Assembly: GCF_001310815.1 (NCBI RefSeq)
Contig: NZ_BAZK01000022.1
Span: 23,860-87,859, forward strand
Direction of reading: 5' to 3'
Length of the DNA stretch: 64,000 bases
Origin: Pseudovibrio denitrificans JCM 12308
GTDB taxonomy: Bacteria; Pseudomonadota; Alphaproteobacteria; Rhizobiales; Stappiaceae
Positions within the stretch are counted from its first letter, which is position 1. Every line of letters begins with the position of its first letter. Below, piece after piece: positions 9,573-17,955 of the stretch. Under the pieces are notes generated by a model. It saw only the letters and a list, made by a program, of their open reading frames with translations. It ran no database searches and was not told where the DNA came from. Position numbers and translations under genes: made by a program.

Positions 9573-9688
9573 CGTTACATCGCCTCTTTTTTCGCTGATT
9601 GAGTGCCAGCCTGACCGGAAACGGAGTGTGTCTGTCAGTTTTCCTTTTTATCCAAGCTTATACAATCTCTAGGAAATGGCAGTTTTGC

Positions 9689-9717
9689 TTGACTCGGCAC
9701 CTGCTTTCTCGTAGATA
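9689..9717 (+). promoter_or_regulatory. Sigma-70-type promoter upstream of ffh region
   Basis: A -35 box TTGACT (9689-9694) and a -10 box TAGATA (9712-9717) are separated by exactly 17 bp. The predicted transcription start is near 9724. There is no long ORF immediately behind it; instead an intrinsic terminator follows about 110 nt later, which suggests a short RNA or an attenuated leader for ffh. Confidence 0.55.
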
Positions 9718-9723
9718 CCCGAG

Positions 9724-9832
9724 TTAACTCCTTCGATTTGAATTCTGGAGCCACTGACTGGGACCCGAAAAGGTATAAAGAGATCCCAGAGGTCAACACC
9801 CGACAGCGCGATGCGCCCTCGGGTGATTTTTT
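9724..9832 (+). ncRNA. Candidate small RNA or transcription-attenuated leader of ffh
   Basis: The stretch is bounded by a good promoter and a strong terminator and has internal structure. TGACTGGGA near 9754 can pair with TCCCAGAGGTCA near 9783, with a GAG bulge. The 3' end is a compound hairpin made of CACCCGA, GCGC, a GAT loop, GCGC and TCGGGTG, followed by six T's. It has no start codon with a Shine-Dalgarno sequence leading to a sizeable ORF. It lacks the GGAAGGAAGCAGC core of the SRP RNA, so it is not an obvious ffs gene despite lying next to ffh. The identity is unknown. Read-through could serve ffh, whose start is 128 bp beyond the terminator. Confidence 0.5.
9797..9832 (+). terminator. 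Strong intrinsic terminator upstream of ffh
   Basis: CACCCGA pairs with TCGGGTG, and inside it GCGC pairs with GCGC around a GAT loop. The run ATTTTTT follows directly. No protein gene ends upstream of it on this strand, which is why I read it as the end of a short RNA. Confidence 0.75.
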
Positions 9833-9959
9833 GCTATGTGCACTTGGTTTGGCATGGCAAATTGACTGCGGTGACACCAAATTCATTGAGGAACGAGTGT
9901 ACAGCGCCGAGGAGTTTTCTTTAGGTGCTTGTGCCGAAACGAGATTTTAAAGGAACGAC

Positions 9960-11516
9960 ATGTTCGATAATCTGTCAGATCGCCTAGGCGGTATTCTAGA
10001 TAAGCTCACAAAACGTGGTGCGCTTTCTGAATCCGATGTTAGTGAAGCGCTGCGCGAAGTCCGCCGCGCGCTCATCGAGGCTGATGTGGCGTTGCCGATC
10101 GTGCGTTCTTTCACCGATAAGGTGAAGCATCGCGCTGTTGGTGCAGAGGTTGTTAAGTCCATTAAGCCGGGTCAGATGGTCGTCAAGATCGTTCATGACC
10201 AGCTGGTGGAGATGCTGGGTGAGGAATCTCATCCGATCGACCTGAATGCCCCGGCTCCGGTCTGTATCATGATGGTTGGTCTGCAGGGTGCAGGTAAAAC
10301 CACTGCAACCGGCAAGATTGCACGTCGTCTGACACAGCGCGACAAGCGCAAAGTTTTGATGGCTTCTCTTGATACGCGCCGTCCGGCAGCGCAGGAGCAG
10401 CTGAAAGTTCTGGGTGAACAGAACGAAATCGACACACTTCCTATCATTGAAGGGCAGCAGCCAGTTGATATCGCCAAGCGCGCGCTGAACGCAGCGAAGC
10501 TGGGCGGTTATGACGTTGTCATGCTCGATACCGCAGGTCGCGGCCACATTGATGAGCCTCTCATGGTGGAAATGGAGCAGATTAAAGCTGCATCCAACCC
10601 GCATGAAGTTCTGCTTGTTGCCGATGCTCTGACTGGTCAGGATGCTGTTAATCTGGCGAAGAGCTTTGATGAGCGTTGCTCCATCACAGGTATCATGCTG
10701 ACCCGTATGGATGGTGATGGTCGCGGTGGTGCGGCTCTTTCCATGCGTGCTGTAACCGGCAAGCCGATCAAGCTGATTGGTACCGGTGAAAAGTCCGATG
10801 CTCTTGAAGACTTCCATCCAAAGCGTATTGCTGATCGCATCCTCGGCATGGGTGACATTGTCTCCCTCGTTGAAAAGGCTGCTGAAGCGATTGATGCGGA
10901 AAAAGCCGCAGAGATGGCTCGGAAGATGCAGAAGGGTCACTTTGACCTGAACGATCTTTCTGAACAGCTGAAGCAGATGGAAAAGATGGGCGGAATGTCC
11001 GGCATGATGGGCATGCTTCCGGGTGTTGGCAAAATGAAGAAGCAGCTTGCTGCAGCCAACCTTGATGAGAACATGTTCAAGCGCCAGATGGCGATCATCT
11101 CTTCCATGACTGCGCAGGAACGTGCGAAGCCTGACCTGCTGAAAGCAAGCCGCAAGAAGCGTATTGCTGCGGGTTCTGGTGTACAGGTTGCTGAAGTTAA
11201 TAAGCTTTTGAAAATGCACCGCCAGATGGCCGACATGATGAAGGCCATGGGTAAGGGCAAAGGCAAGGGTATGCTTGGCAAGATGATGGGCGCCATGGGT
11301 GGCGGCATGCCAGGCATGGGCGGCGGAATGCCGAACATTGACCCTAAAGCGCTGGAGCAGATGGCTAAGTCTGGTCAGCTGCCAGGCGGCATGGAATTGC
11401 CTAAAGGATTACCGGGTGGTGGGCTTCCCGGGGGATTGCCAGGTGCTGGTGGCCCTAAATTGCCCGGTCTTGGTGGAGCGCCTGGTTTGCCAGGGCTTGG
11501 CAAGGGGAAAAAGTAA
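9960..11516 (+). CDS. ffh: Signal recognition particle protein Ffh
   Basis: Ffh is the SRP54 GTPase that delivers nascent membrane proteins to FtsY and SecYEG. It has an N domain, then the G domain with G1 MVGLQGAGKTT (about residue 103), DTRRPAAQEQL, DTAGRGHIDEPL and TRMDGDGRGG, and the methionine-rich M domain binding SRP RNA and signal sequences. The 518 residues are longer than in E. coli because of a glycine-, methionine- and proline-rich tail (GGGMPGMGGGMPN, then GGLPGGLPGAGG) seen in other alphaproteobacteria. AAAGGAACGACATG supplies the ribosome binding site. It opens a cluster with chorismate mutase and rpsP-rimM-trmD. Confidence 0.98.
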   Translation: MFDNLSDRLGGILDKLTKRGALSESDVSEALREVRRALIEADVALPIVRSFTDKVKHRAVGAEVVKSIKPGQMVVKIVHDQLVEMLGEESHPIDLNAPAPVCIMMVGLQGAGKTTATGKIARRLTQRDKRKVLMASLDTRRPAAQEQLKVLGEQNEIDTLPIIEGQQPVDIAKRALNAAKLGGYDVVMLDTAGRGHIDEPLMVEMEQIKAASNPHEVLLVADALTGQDAVNLAKSFDERCSITGIMLTRMDGDGRGGAALSMRAVTGKPIKLIGTGEKSDALEDFHPKRIADRILGMGDIVSLVEKAAEAIDAEKAAEMARKMQKGHFDLNDLSEQLKQMEKMGGMSGMMGMLPGVGKMKKQLAAANLDENMFKRQMAIISSMTAQERAKPDLLKASRKKRIAAGSGVQVAEVNKLLKMHRQMADMMKAMGKGKGKGMLGKMMGAMGGGMPGMGGGMPNIDPKALEQMAKSGQLPGGMELPKGLPGGGLPGGLPGAGGPKLPGLGGAPGLPGLGKGKK

Positions 11517-11834
11517 TTGAGCGAGATCGATAAGACAGAAGAAGCCAAGGTGATCCTTGGTGGACTTCGTTCCAGCATCGACAACATTGACGCTGCTCTG
11601 GTGCATATGTTGGCTGAACGGTTTCGCTGCACACAGGCTGTTGGGGAGCTGAAAGCGACCCATGGTCTTCCACCGGCTGACCCGGCCCGTGAAAAACTTC
11701 AGATTGAGCGTCTGCGCCGTTTAGCGGCCGAGGCCAATCTTGATCCTGACTTTGCTGAAAAGTTCCTGAACTTCATCGTGAAGGAAGTCATTCGGCATCA
11801 TGAAGCTATTGCTGCTGAACACAGCACAGACTGA
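11517..11834 (+). CDS. Chorismate mutase, AroQ class
   Basis: This 105-residue protein is predicted to turn chorismate into prephenate for phenylalanine and tyrosine synthesis. The AroQ helical fold is recognisable: LRSSIDNIDAALVHMLAERFRCTQAVGELKATHGLP, with the first active-site arginine region and the following lysine, and PAREKLQIERLRRLAAEANL for the second part. It starts with TTG directly after the ffh stop codon, with AAGGGGA inside the end of ffh as ribosome binding site, so it is translationally coupled to ffh. A chorismate mutase between ffh and rpsP is common in this bacterial class. Confidence 0.88.
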   Translation: MSEIDKTEEAKVILGGLRSSIDNIDAALVHMLAERFRCTQAVGELKATHGLPPADPAREKLQIERLRRLAAEANLDPDFAEKFLNFIVKEVIRHHEAIAAEHSTD

Positions 11835-11855
11835 ATACCTAGGAGTAACTAAACA

Positions 11856-12248
11856 ATGGCTACAAAAATTCGCCTGGCACGCGGTGGTGCTAAAAAGCGT
11901 CCTTTCTACCGCATCGTTATCGCAGACGTTCGTTCCCCACGTGACGGCCGTTTCATTGAAGTTGTAGGTCGCTACAACCCAATGCTGCCAAAAGACGCTG
12001 AAAACCGCGTTGAACTGAACGAAGAGCGCATCAAGCACTGGCTCGGTCACGGCGCGAAGCCAACCGACCGCGTACACCGCTTCCTGGACGCAGCTGGCCT
12101 GCTGAAGCGTGAGCCACGCAACAACCCTAACAAAGCAAAACTCGGCAAGAAAGCTCAGGAACGTCTTGACGAGAAACTTGCTGCAGAAGCTGAAGCAAAA
12201 GCAGCTGCTGAAGAAGCAGCGGCAGAAGCAGCAGAAGCTTCCGAATAA
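11856..12248 (+). CDS. rpsP: 30S ribosomal protein S16
   Basis: S16 is a 30S assembly protein. The core starts MATKIRLARGGAKKRPFYRIV, followed by ADVRSPRDGRFIEVVGRYNPM and HWLGHGAKPTDRV. The core ends near residue 85; the remaining 45 residues are an Ala-, Glu- and Lys-rich tail (AAEAEAKAAAEEAAAEAAEA) as in many alphaproteobacteria. CTAGGAG is 11 nt upstream of the ATG. It is the first gene of the rpsP-rimM-trmD-rplS translation cluster. Confidence 0.98.
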   Translation: MATKIRLARGGAKKRPFYRIVIADVRSPRDGRFIEVVGRYNPMLPKDAENRVELNEERIKHWLGHGAKPTDRVHRFLDAAGLLKREPRNNPNKAKLGKKAQERLDEKLAAEAEAKAAAEEAAAEAAEASE

Positions 12249-12284
12249 GATAAGCATACCCGATCTGATAAGGAGACGCCGGCT

Positions 12285-12821
12285 ATGGCAAACAAGCCTG
12301 AAGACCGCATTCTAATGGCTCAGATCGGGGCTGCTCACGGCATACGTGGAGAAGTGCGGGTCAAACCATTTGGTGATGACCCGCTTTCTTTTGGCGATTA
12401 CGGCAAGCTTGAAAGCGAAGACGGCAGTCGCAAATTTAAAGTGAAGCGGGCACGCGTGCAGAAAAACGTGGTGGTGACCAAGTTTGAAGGCGTGAATGAC
12501 CGCAACGAAGCTGAAGCTCTGAATGGGTTGAAGCTTTATATACCTCGTGAGCGTCTTCCTGAAACGGAAGATGAGGATGAATTCTACCACTCTGACCTTA
12601 TCGGCCTGAAGGCGCTTGATGAGAATAAAGAGCAGATTGGTACAGTTCTGGCTCTTCTGGACTTTGGTGCTGGCGATCTCATCGAAATCGCACCTAAGAG
12701 CGGCAAATCTCTGTTGTTCCCGTTCACCAAAGCAGTTGTTCCTGTCATCAACCTTAAAGAAGGCTTCGTGGAAGTTCATGCTCCAGAAGGCTTTTACGAG
12801 GAAGGTGAGAAAGAACCGTAA
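12285..12821 (+). CDS. rimM: Ribosome maturation factor RimM
   Basis: RimM binds S19 and helps mature the 3' domain of 16S rRNA. The 178 residues contain the N-terminal barrel (ILMAQIGAAHGIRGEVRVKPFGDDP) and the C-terminal PRC-barrel (DEFYHSDLIGLKALDENKEQIGTV, then LLFPFTKAVVPVINL). AAGGAG stands 8 nt before the ATG. It is 36 bp from rpsP and 126 bp before trmD, the classical order. Confidence 0.96.
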   Translation: MANKPEDRILMAQIGAAHGIRGEVRVKPFGDDPLSFGDYGKLESEDGSRKFKVKRARVQKNVVVTKFEGVNDRNEAEALNGLKLYIPRERLPETEDEDEFYHSDLIGLKALDENKEQIGTVLALLDFGAGDLIEIAPKSGKSLLFPFTKAVVPVINLKEGFVEVHAPEGFYEEGEKEP

Positions 12822-12947
12822 GACGGTTCAGAGCCTTCCTAACTGGTTGGCATATATCCCGATACGCAGGACGAGCTGAGATCATTACGGTGATTTTTGC
12901 TCGTTTTGCATTTAGACCATTCCATTGATTGCTGAAGCAGGACCACC

Positions 12948-13652
12948 ATGAGCTTTCGTGCATCCATTTTGACACTGTATCCTGAGATGTTTCCGGGAAA
13001 TCTGGGTATGAGCATGTCCGGGCGTGCGATGGAGCGTGGGGATTGGTCTCTGGATGCGAAGAACATTCGTGACTATGCCACCGATAAACATCGCTCCGTG
13101 GATGACACGCCAGCAGGCGGCGGCGCCGGTATGGTTCTGCGTCCGGATATTCTTGGCAAAGCGATTGATGATGTAACGGAAGAAGGTGATACCCGCCCAC
13201 GTCTGCTCATGAGCCCGCGGGGCAAGCCGTTTACTCAGGCAAAAGCGCGAGAGTTGGCTGATGGACCGGGTGTTATTATCGTCTGCGGTCGCTTTGAGGG
13301 TGTGGACGAGCGTGTGATTGAAGGCCGTCAACTCGAAGAAGTTTCCATTGGCGACTACATCCTTTCTGGCGGTGAAGTGGCTGCACATGTGGTTTTAGAC
13401 AGTATTGTGCGCCTGATTCCAGGTGTGATGGGCAATAAAGAGAGTGGTGAAACCGAAAGCTTTGAGAATGGCTTATTGGAACATCCGCATTACACGCGCC
13501 CGGTAGATTTTGAGGGCCGAGAGATTCCTGCTGTTCTTAAAAGCGGCAATCATAAACTGATTGATCAGTGGCGATTGGAGATCTCTGAAAAGATTACTGA
13601 AGAACGTCGCCCAGACCTCTGGCAGGAATACTTAAAAAATAGCCGTGGATAG
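12948..13652 (+). CDS. trmD: tRNA (guanine-N1)-methyltransferase TrmD
   Basis: TrmD makes m1G37 in tRNAs reading CNN and some other codons and prevents +1 frameshifting. The SPOUT knot is visible: LTLYPEMF at the start, DDTPAGGGAGMVLRPDI, LLMSPRGKPFTQ, VIIVCGRFEGVDERVI and SIGDYILSGGEVAAHVVLDSIVRLIPGVMGN. The 234-residue length is normal. It lies between rimM and rplS on the same strand. Confidence 0.97.
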   Translation: MSFRASILTLYPEMFPGNLGMSMSGRAMERGDWSLDAKNIRDYATDKHRSVDDTPAGGGAGMVLRPDILGKAIDDVTEEGDTRPRLLMSPRGKPFTQAKARELADGPGVIIVCGRFEGVDERVIEGRQLEEVSIGDYILSGGEVAAHVVLDSIVRLIPGVMGNKESGETESFENGLLEHPHYTRPVDFEGREIPAVLKSGNHKLIDQWRLEISEKITEERRPDLWQEYLKNSRG

Positions 13653-13853
13653 GCTGTTTTCTACACTTTTTTCATGACAAACATAGAAAAATCGGCTAAA
13701 CCCGCGCCGACTGGAGTGGATTCTGTCTGGCGTTTACCGTTAGGGTCTTAGTTCCACTTCACTTCCCGGCATAATGCCAAGGTTTGGTGAATACGTACCG
13801 GTGGCTGGACCATTAGGGACGCTCTGACCAATTGTATAATGGAAGAAACTGCC

Positions 13854-14315
13854 ATGAATATCATTGAGCAGCTCAACGCCGAAGAAATGGCGCGCATCGA
13901 AGAGAAGCGTACGCTTCCTGAGTTCTCTCCAGGTGACACCGTACGTGTTCTCGTACGCGTTACTGAAGGTACTCGTACTCGTGTGCAGGCTTATGAAGGC
14001 GTTTGCATCGCACGCTCCGGCGGCGGCATCAACGAAAGCTTCACCGTTCGTAAGATCTCTTACGGCGAAGGTGTAGAGCGTGTATTCCCAATCTACAGCC
14101 CAATGGTTGAAGGTGTGGAAGTTGTACGTCGCGGTAAAGTCCGTCGTGCGAAGCTTTACTACCTGCGTGAGCGTCGCGGTAAATCCGCACGTATCGTTGA
14201 AGCAACCAACGTACGCGCAAAGCGCCTTAACGAAGAAGCTCGTGCTGCTGCTGCTGAAGCAAAAGCTGCAAAAGCTGCTGAAAAGGCTGCTGAAGCTAAA
14301 GGTGCTGAAGAGTAA
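13854..14315 (+). CDS. rplS: 50S ribosomal protein L19
   Basis: L19 sits at the 30S-50S interface. The core begins MNIIEQLNAEEMARI, followed by FSPGDTVRVLVRVTEGTRTRVQAYEGVCIAR and RRGKVRRAKLYYLRERRGKSARI. The start at 13854 is preceded by GGAAG and fits L19 better than the in-frame ATG at 13839. After about residue 115 there is a 35-residue Ala-, Lys- and Glu-rich tail, similar in style to the S16 tail. The gene is closed by a strong terminator. Confidence 0.97.
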   Translation: MNIIEQLNAEEMARIEEKRTLPEFSPGDTVRVLVRVTEGTRTRVQAYEGVCIARSGGGINESFTVRKISYGEGVERVFPIYSPMVEGVEVVRRGKVRRAKLYYLRERRGKSARIVEATNVRAKRLNEEARAAAAEAKAAKAAEKAAEAKGAEE

Positions 14316-14342
14316 GATTTACTCTCGGACCTTACTGGTTTC

Positions 14343-14375
14343 AAAAACCCCGCTGAGAAATCGGCGGGGTTTTTT
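14343..14375 (+). terminator. Intrinsic terminator after rplS
   Basis: AAAAACCCCGC pairs with GCGGGGTTTTT across a 10-nt loop, followed by further T. It ends the ffh-to-rplS cluster. Confidence 0.9.
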
Positions 14376-14442
14376 GCGTTTAAGGCCGGGTCTTTTGCTC
14401 TTGGGTTTTGTTGTTTGATTGGTCTTGGGTTCAGTCGCTTGC

Positions 14443-14571
14443 GGTGTCATCCCGGGCGAAGCCCTGCGTAGACCCGGGATCCATAACCCCGGTGCCGGAG
14501 AATGATCGAAGGCTCAGTTAAATAGTAAGGCTTGGGAGTATGGGTCCCGGCTCAAAGGCCGGGATGATACC
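14443..14571. repeat. 129-bp intergenic inverted-repeat element (REP/MITE-like)
   Basis: The ends are GGTGTCATCCCGG and CCGGGATGATACC, which are inverted copies with one mismatch. Inside each end is a further palindrome (CCCGGGCGAAGCCCTG on the left; GTCCCGGCTCAAAGGCCGGGA on the right holds CCGG inversions). GATCCATAAC and TATGGGTCC continue the outer symmetry. It has no coding content. From general knowledge, such GGATGA-ended intergenic palindromes are dispersed repeats in several alphaproteobacteria. I see only one copy in this window. Confidence 0.6.
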
Positions 14572-15160
14572 GAGGAGTGATGGCTACTTGCCTCAAAAAC
14601 TTATCCCCCTGGCTTGAAAACATGCCCATACTAAAGCCATGCCTGCGCATTCGGGCAGCTGGCGGAGCGTCCGTCGGTACGGTGTGGGCAGGGCGGGGCT
14701 ATCTGAAGACTTAACGCATCTTCAGGCGGGTCCGTGGAGGTTCCCCTTTCGCCAACAGTGTTGAGGGATAGCGGATGTCCGGCCAAACCAACGGGCGCCA
14801 ACACTGAGCGTTGAGGCTTTCCAACAGCTGCAACGCTTCCAAGTGTCTTTTGGAGCTTGGCTTTAGCCTCCTGCAAAAACGTCCGGGCAAGGCGTGTAGT
14901 CGATGCCGAAGAATTAGTTTCAATAAGTAGCGCAGGTATTGCCTGCCGCCTTGCTCGTCCCGATAATCGGGAACTCCAGCTTCACCACTGCATGGGATGC
15001 CATGTGGTGCTATTGGTGTTTCTAATAGTCTTCCACCAACTGTTTGCAGAAAACTTCACGTAGTTTTTGGGGAGGCAGGCGAGGTGTCTGTCAGAATACA
15101 ATTAATCAACGTGGGTTAAGCTGGTTTTGGTTGATGGCTGAGCAGGGGATTTGAAACAGA
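14572..15160. other. Gene-free interval with many short hairpins
   Basis: I find no convincing protein gene here. Short frames exist on both strands, but none has family features. Potential stems include CTGAAGA with TCTTCAG near 14702-14724 and CAGTGTTG with CAACACTG near 14755 and 14800. The GC-rich part at about 14632-14860 differs in feel from the flanks and could hold a structured RNA. I looked for tmRNA, RNase P RNA and SRP RNA signature motifs and did not find them. Confidence 0.4.
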
Positions 15161-16021
15161 ATGGTGATTGCACTCATCATCCTTTTCGTCGTGTTACTCG
15201 GCATCTATGCCGTTTTCGTTGAGCCTTGGCTCCCTCCTAAAATCACGCGGCATAAAGTTGTTGTCTCTCCTGATGCTCTTGGCCAGAAACCTTTGCGGGT
15301 TGTTGTGCTGACTGACCTACATGCCTGCTGGCCATGGATGCGGCCAGAGCGGATTAAGCGCATCGTTGAGCGTGCGAACAGTCTGGAGCCTGATCTCATT
15401 ACGCTTTTGGGTGATTTTCACACTGCCATGCATCCTCCCTTTGCAAAACCGTTGGCTGCAGCTGCCGATTGGGCACAGCCTATGGAGCGTTTAAAGGCCC
15501 CTCTGGGCGTGTTTGGTGTGCTGGGCAATCACGATTGGCTGGAAGGTGGTGAGGAAGCCAGAGAGGCGCTGGAAGCCTTCGGTGTGACTGTTCTCGAGAA
15601 TAAGGCACAGCGCGTGTCGACACGTGGGAACTCCCATGTCTGGATTATCGGGTTGGATGATCAGTATGGAGAAGCCTGTCAGCTGCATGGCAAAGGCCGA
15701 CGCGATGATCTTGAGGTGGCCTTAAGTCAGGTTGAAGATGACACCGCCCCGCGGATTTTGCTCGCCCATGAGCCGGATATCTTTCTGAAAGCTAAGAAAT
15801 CCGTAGATTTGACATTGAGTGGGCATACGCATGGGGGGCAGGTTCGCCTGCCGTTTATTGGTGCTTTGACAATACCATCGCGTCTGGACCGGAAGTACGC
15901 GAAGGGCGCTTTCGAGGAAAATGGAAGCACTCTCATTGTGAGCAGCGGTCTGGGATGTTCCGGACTTCCCATTCGATTTATGTGCCCACCTGAACTTTTG
16001 CTCATAGAAATATATGCTTAG
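15161..16021 (+). CDS. Membrane-anchored calcineurin-like metallophosphoesterase (YkuE/YaeI type)
   Basis: This 286-residue protein has an N-terminal membrane helix (residues 2-18) and a two-metal phosphoesterase domain. The metal ligands are complete: VLTDLHA (DxH, near residue 50), LLGDFH (GD), VLGNHDW (GNHD), LLAHEPD (H) and LSGHTHGGQ (GHTH). The family includes phosphodiesterases acting on lipid or nucleotide substrates; YaeI of E. coli is the nearest kind I recall. The exact substrate cannot be read from the sequence. It stands alone between the gene-free interval and leuC. Confidence 0.88.
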   Translation: MVIALIILFVVLLGIYAVFVEPWLPPKITRHKVVVSPDALGQKPLRVVVLTDLHACWPWMRPERIKRIVERANSLEPDLITLLGDFHTAMHPPFAKPLAAAADWAQPMERLKAPLGVFGVLGNHDWLEGGEEAREALEAFGVTVLENKAQRVSTRGNSHVWIIGLDDQYGEACQLHGKGRRDDLEVALSQVEDDTAPRILLAHEPDIFLKAKKSVDLTLSGHTHGGQVRLPFIGALTIPSRLDRKYAKGAFEENGSTLIVSSGLGCSGLPIRFMCPPELLLIEIYA

Positions 16022-16023
16022 AT

Positions 16024-16107
16024 CGCAATGTATTGCGGTGATGTGATGGACCCTTTGAAGGCCTTCAATTTGCTATGATTACCTCCTGGTCTTGAGAGAA
16101 TCTCAAG
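16024..16107. repeat. Three short palindromes in a row between metallophosphoesterase and leuC
   Basis: CGCAAT-GT-ATTGCG (16024-16037), TTGAAGGCCTTCAA (16055-16068, perfect 14-bp palindrome) and CTTGAGA-gaa-TCTCAAG (16091-16107) follow one another within 84 bp. None has a U tract, so they are not classical terminators. The 304-bp interval to leuC holds no gene. One or more may be operators or leader hairpins for leuC. Confidence 0.4.
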
Positions 16108-16325
16108 GCAAAGAAGCTTGATATTTTGGCGATCTGAGAGGATTAATAGAGCCAGTATAGCGGAGGCTTCTGTTGTGACGCCTTTGCATTTTCAAGATTT
16201 ATGCGGCCGCAGAGAGCTGCAGGTAAAAAGTGAATGATCCTGTTTTCTCGGATCTTGAGCGCTTGGTAGGTGCGATCAGAACTGCGAGAAAAACAAGGAT
16301 TAGTCGTTTCCAGGAGACAAGCGCA

Positions 16326-17732
16326 ATGTCGCAGGCCAAAACTCTTTACGATAAGATCTGGGACCACCACGTGGTCAGCACGCAAGAAGACGGAACTTGC
16401 CTGCTTTACATTGACCGCCACCTGGTACACGAAGTTACAAGCCCGCAGGCGTTTGAAGGCCTGCGCATGGCTGGCCGTCAGGTTCGTCACCCTAAGCGTA
16501 CACTGGCTGTTGTTGACCACAACGTTCCAACCACTGACCGTTCCAAGGGCATCGATGATCCTGAGAGCGCGCTGCAGGTTCAGACACTGGCAGACAATGC
16601 TGCTGAGTTTGGCGTTGAGTACTACTCCGAGCTCGACCAGCGTCAGGGCGTTGTGCACATTGTTGGACCGGAGCAGGGCTTTACACTGCCAGGCATGACC
16701 ATCGTTTGTGGTGACAGTCATACGTCCACACACGGTGCATTCGGTTCTCTGGCGCACGGTATCGGTACTTCTGAAGTGGAGCACGTTCTGGCAACTCAGA
16801 CGCTGATCCAGAAGAAGGCGAAAAACCTGCGTGTGACCGTAAATGGTCAGCTGCCTGAAGGTGTTACCGCGAAAGATATCGTTCTGGCGATCATCGGCGA
16901 GCTGGGCACTGCTGGTGGTACTGGCTACGTGATCGAATATGCTGGTGAGGCAATCCGTGGTCTTTCCATGGAAGGTCGCATGACCGTTTGTAACATGTCT
17001 ATTGAGGCTGGCGCACGTGCTGGTCTGATTGCTCCGGATGAGAAGACCTACGAGTACCTGAAGGGTCGTCCGAAGTCTCCAAAAGGCGCTGCATGGGAGC
17101 AGGCTGTTTCTTATTGGGAAACTCTGTTCACCGACGAGAATGCTGAGTTTGATAAGGAAATCGTTCTGGACGCGGCAAACCTGCCTCCAATCGTAACCTG
17201 GGGCTCTTCTCCTGAAGATGTTGCATCAGTGACTGGCGTTGTTCCTAACCCAGCTGACATTGAAGACGAAACTCGTCGTGCTTCCAAAGAGCGTGCTCTG
17301 GAGTACATGGGCGTTGAAGCGGGTCAGAAGATCACCGACATCAAGATTGATCGTGTGTTTGTTGGCTCCTGTACCAATGGCCGCATCGAAGATCTACGCG
17401 AAGCTGCAGCGGTTGTTAAGGGCAAGAAGGTTGCTGACACTGTGAGCGCGATGATCGTACCGGGTTCTGGTCTGGTGAAAGCGCAGGCGGAAGCGGAAGG
17501 TCTGGATGAGATCTTCAAGGATGCAGGCTTTGAATGGCGTGAGCCGGGCTGCTCCATGTGTCTGGCGATGAACGCTGACAAGCTGAAGCCGGGTGAGCGT
17601 TGTGCTTCTACATCGAACCGTAACTTCGAAGGCCGTCAGGGCTTCAAAGGCCGTACGCACCTCGTTTCTCCAGGCATGGCTGCCGCAGCGGCGATCGCAG
17701 GTCACTTTGTTGACGTGCGCGACTGGAAGTAA
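16326..17732 (+). CDS. leuC: 3-isopropylmalate dehydratase large subunit
   Basis: LeuC with LeuD isomerises 2-isopropylmalate to 3-isopropylmalate in leucine synthesis, using a 4Fe-4S cluster. The 468 residues carry the expected motifs: LYDKIWDHHVV, IDRHLVHEVTSPQAFEGLR, VCGDSHTSTHGAFGSLAHGIGTSEVEHVLATQ, and cluster cysteines in FVGSCTNGRIEDL and EPGCSMCLAMN. I chose the ATG at 16326 because AGGAGA precedes it and the family starts here; an in-frame ATG at 16230 adds 32 unconserved residues. leuD is not adjacent in the window; an HNH gene follows after a terminator. Confidence 0.97.
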   Translation: MSQAKTLYDKIWDHHVVSTQEDGTCLLYIDRHLVHEVTSPQAFEGLRMAGRQVRHPKRTLAVVDHNVPTTDRSKGIDDPESALQVQTLADNAAEFGVEYYSELDQRQGVVHIVGPEQGFTLPGMTIVCGDSHTSTHGAFGSLAHGIGTSEVEHVLATQTLIQKKAKNLRVTVNGQLPEGVTAKDIVLAIIGELGTAGGTGYVIEYAGEAIRGLSMEGRMTVCNMSIEAGARAGLIAPDEKTYEYLKGRPKSPKGAAWEQAVSYWETLFTDENAEFDKEIVLDAANLPPIVTWGSSPEDVASVTGVVPNPADIEDETRRASKERALEYMGVEAGQKITDIKIDRVFVGSCTNGRIEDLREAAAVVKGKKVADTVSAMIVPGSGLVKAQAEAEGLDEIFKDAGFEWREPGCSMCLAMNADKLKPGERCASTSNRNFEGRQGFKGRTHLVSPGMAAAAAIAGHFVDVRDWK

Positions 17733-17754
17733 TCACTGCTAAGAATTCAAAGAG

Positions 17755-17787
17755 AAGCGGGAGTAGGCGACTATTCCCGCTTTTTTT
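17755..17787 (+). terminator. Intrinsic terminator after leuC
   Basis: AAGCGGGA pairs with TCCCGCTT, with an inner TAG/CTA pair, followed by a run of seven T's. Confidence 0.85.
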
Positions 17788-17955
17788 ATTTGCAGGATTG
17801 GCTGCGGCCTGATGGATTCTGCCGAGCTAAGCCTCTGATCTGCTTACGCTCTGTCTGAGCGGGTAGATACCGTGTTTTGATTTCCTTAGGGTAAGAGGCA
17901 GTGTCAGACTTCACATAGCTGTCATTTGGGGCCTACAATATCACAGCATCTCAAG

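Noticed and set aside
9573..9959. SRP RNA (ffs) next to ffh
   Set aside because: The GGAAGGAAGCAGC-type domain IV core is absent on both strands.
9996..11219. 407-codon open frame antisense to ffh
   Set aside because: His-, Gln- and Thr-rich shadow of the ffh coding strand with no ribosome binding site.
14631..14876. 81-codon minus-strand frame in the gene-free interval
   Set aside because: Pro-, Arg- and Ser-rich composition, no ribosome binding site or family; overlapping frames are just as open, which suits structured non-coding DNA better.
14572..15160. tmRNA or RNase P RNA gene
   Set aside because: No tag-peptide reading frame, GTTCGA T-loop or GAGGAAAGTCC-type P4 motif was found.
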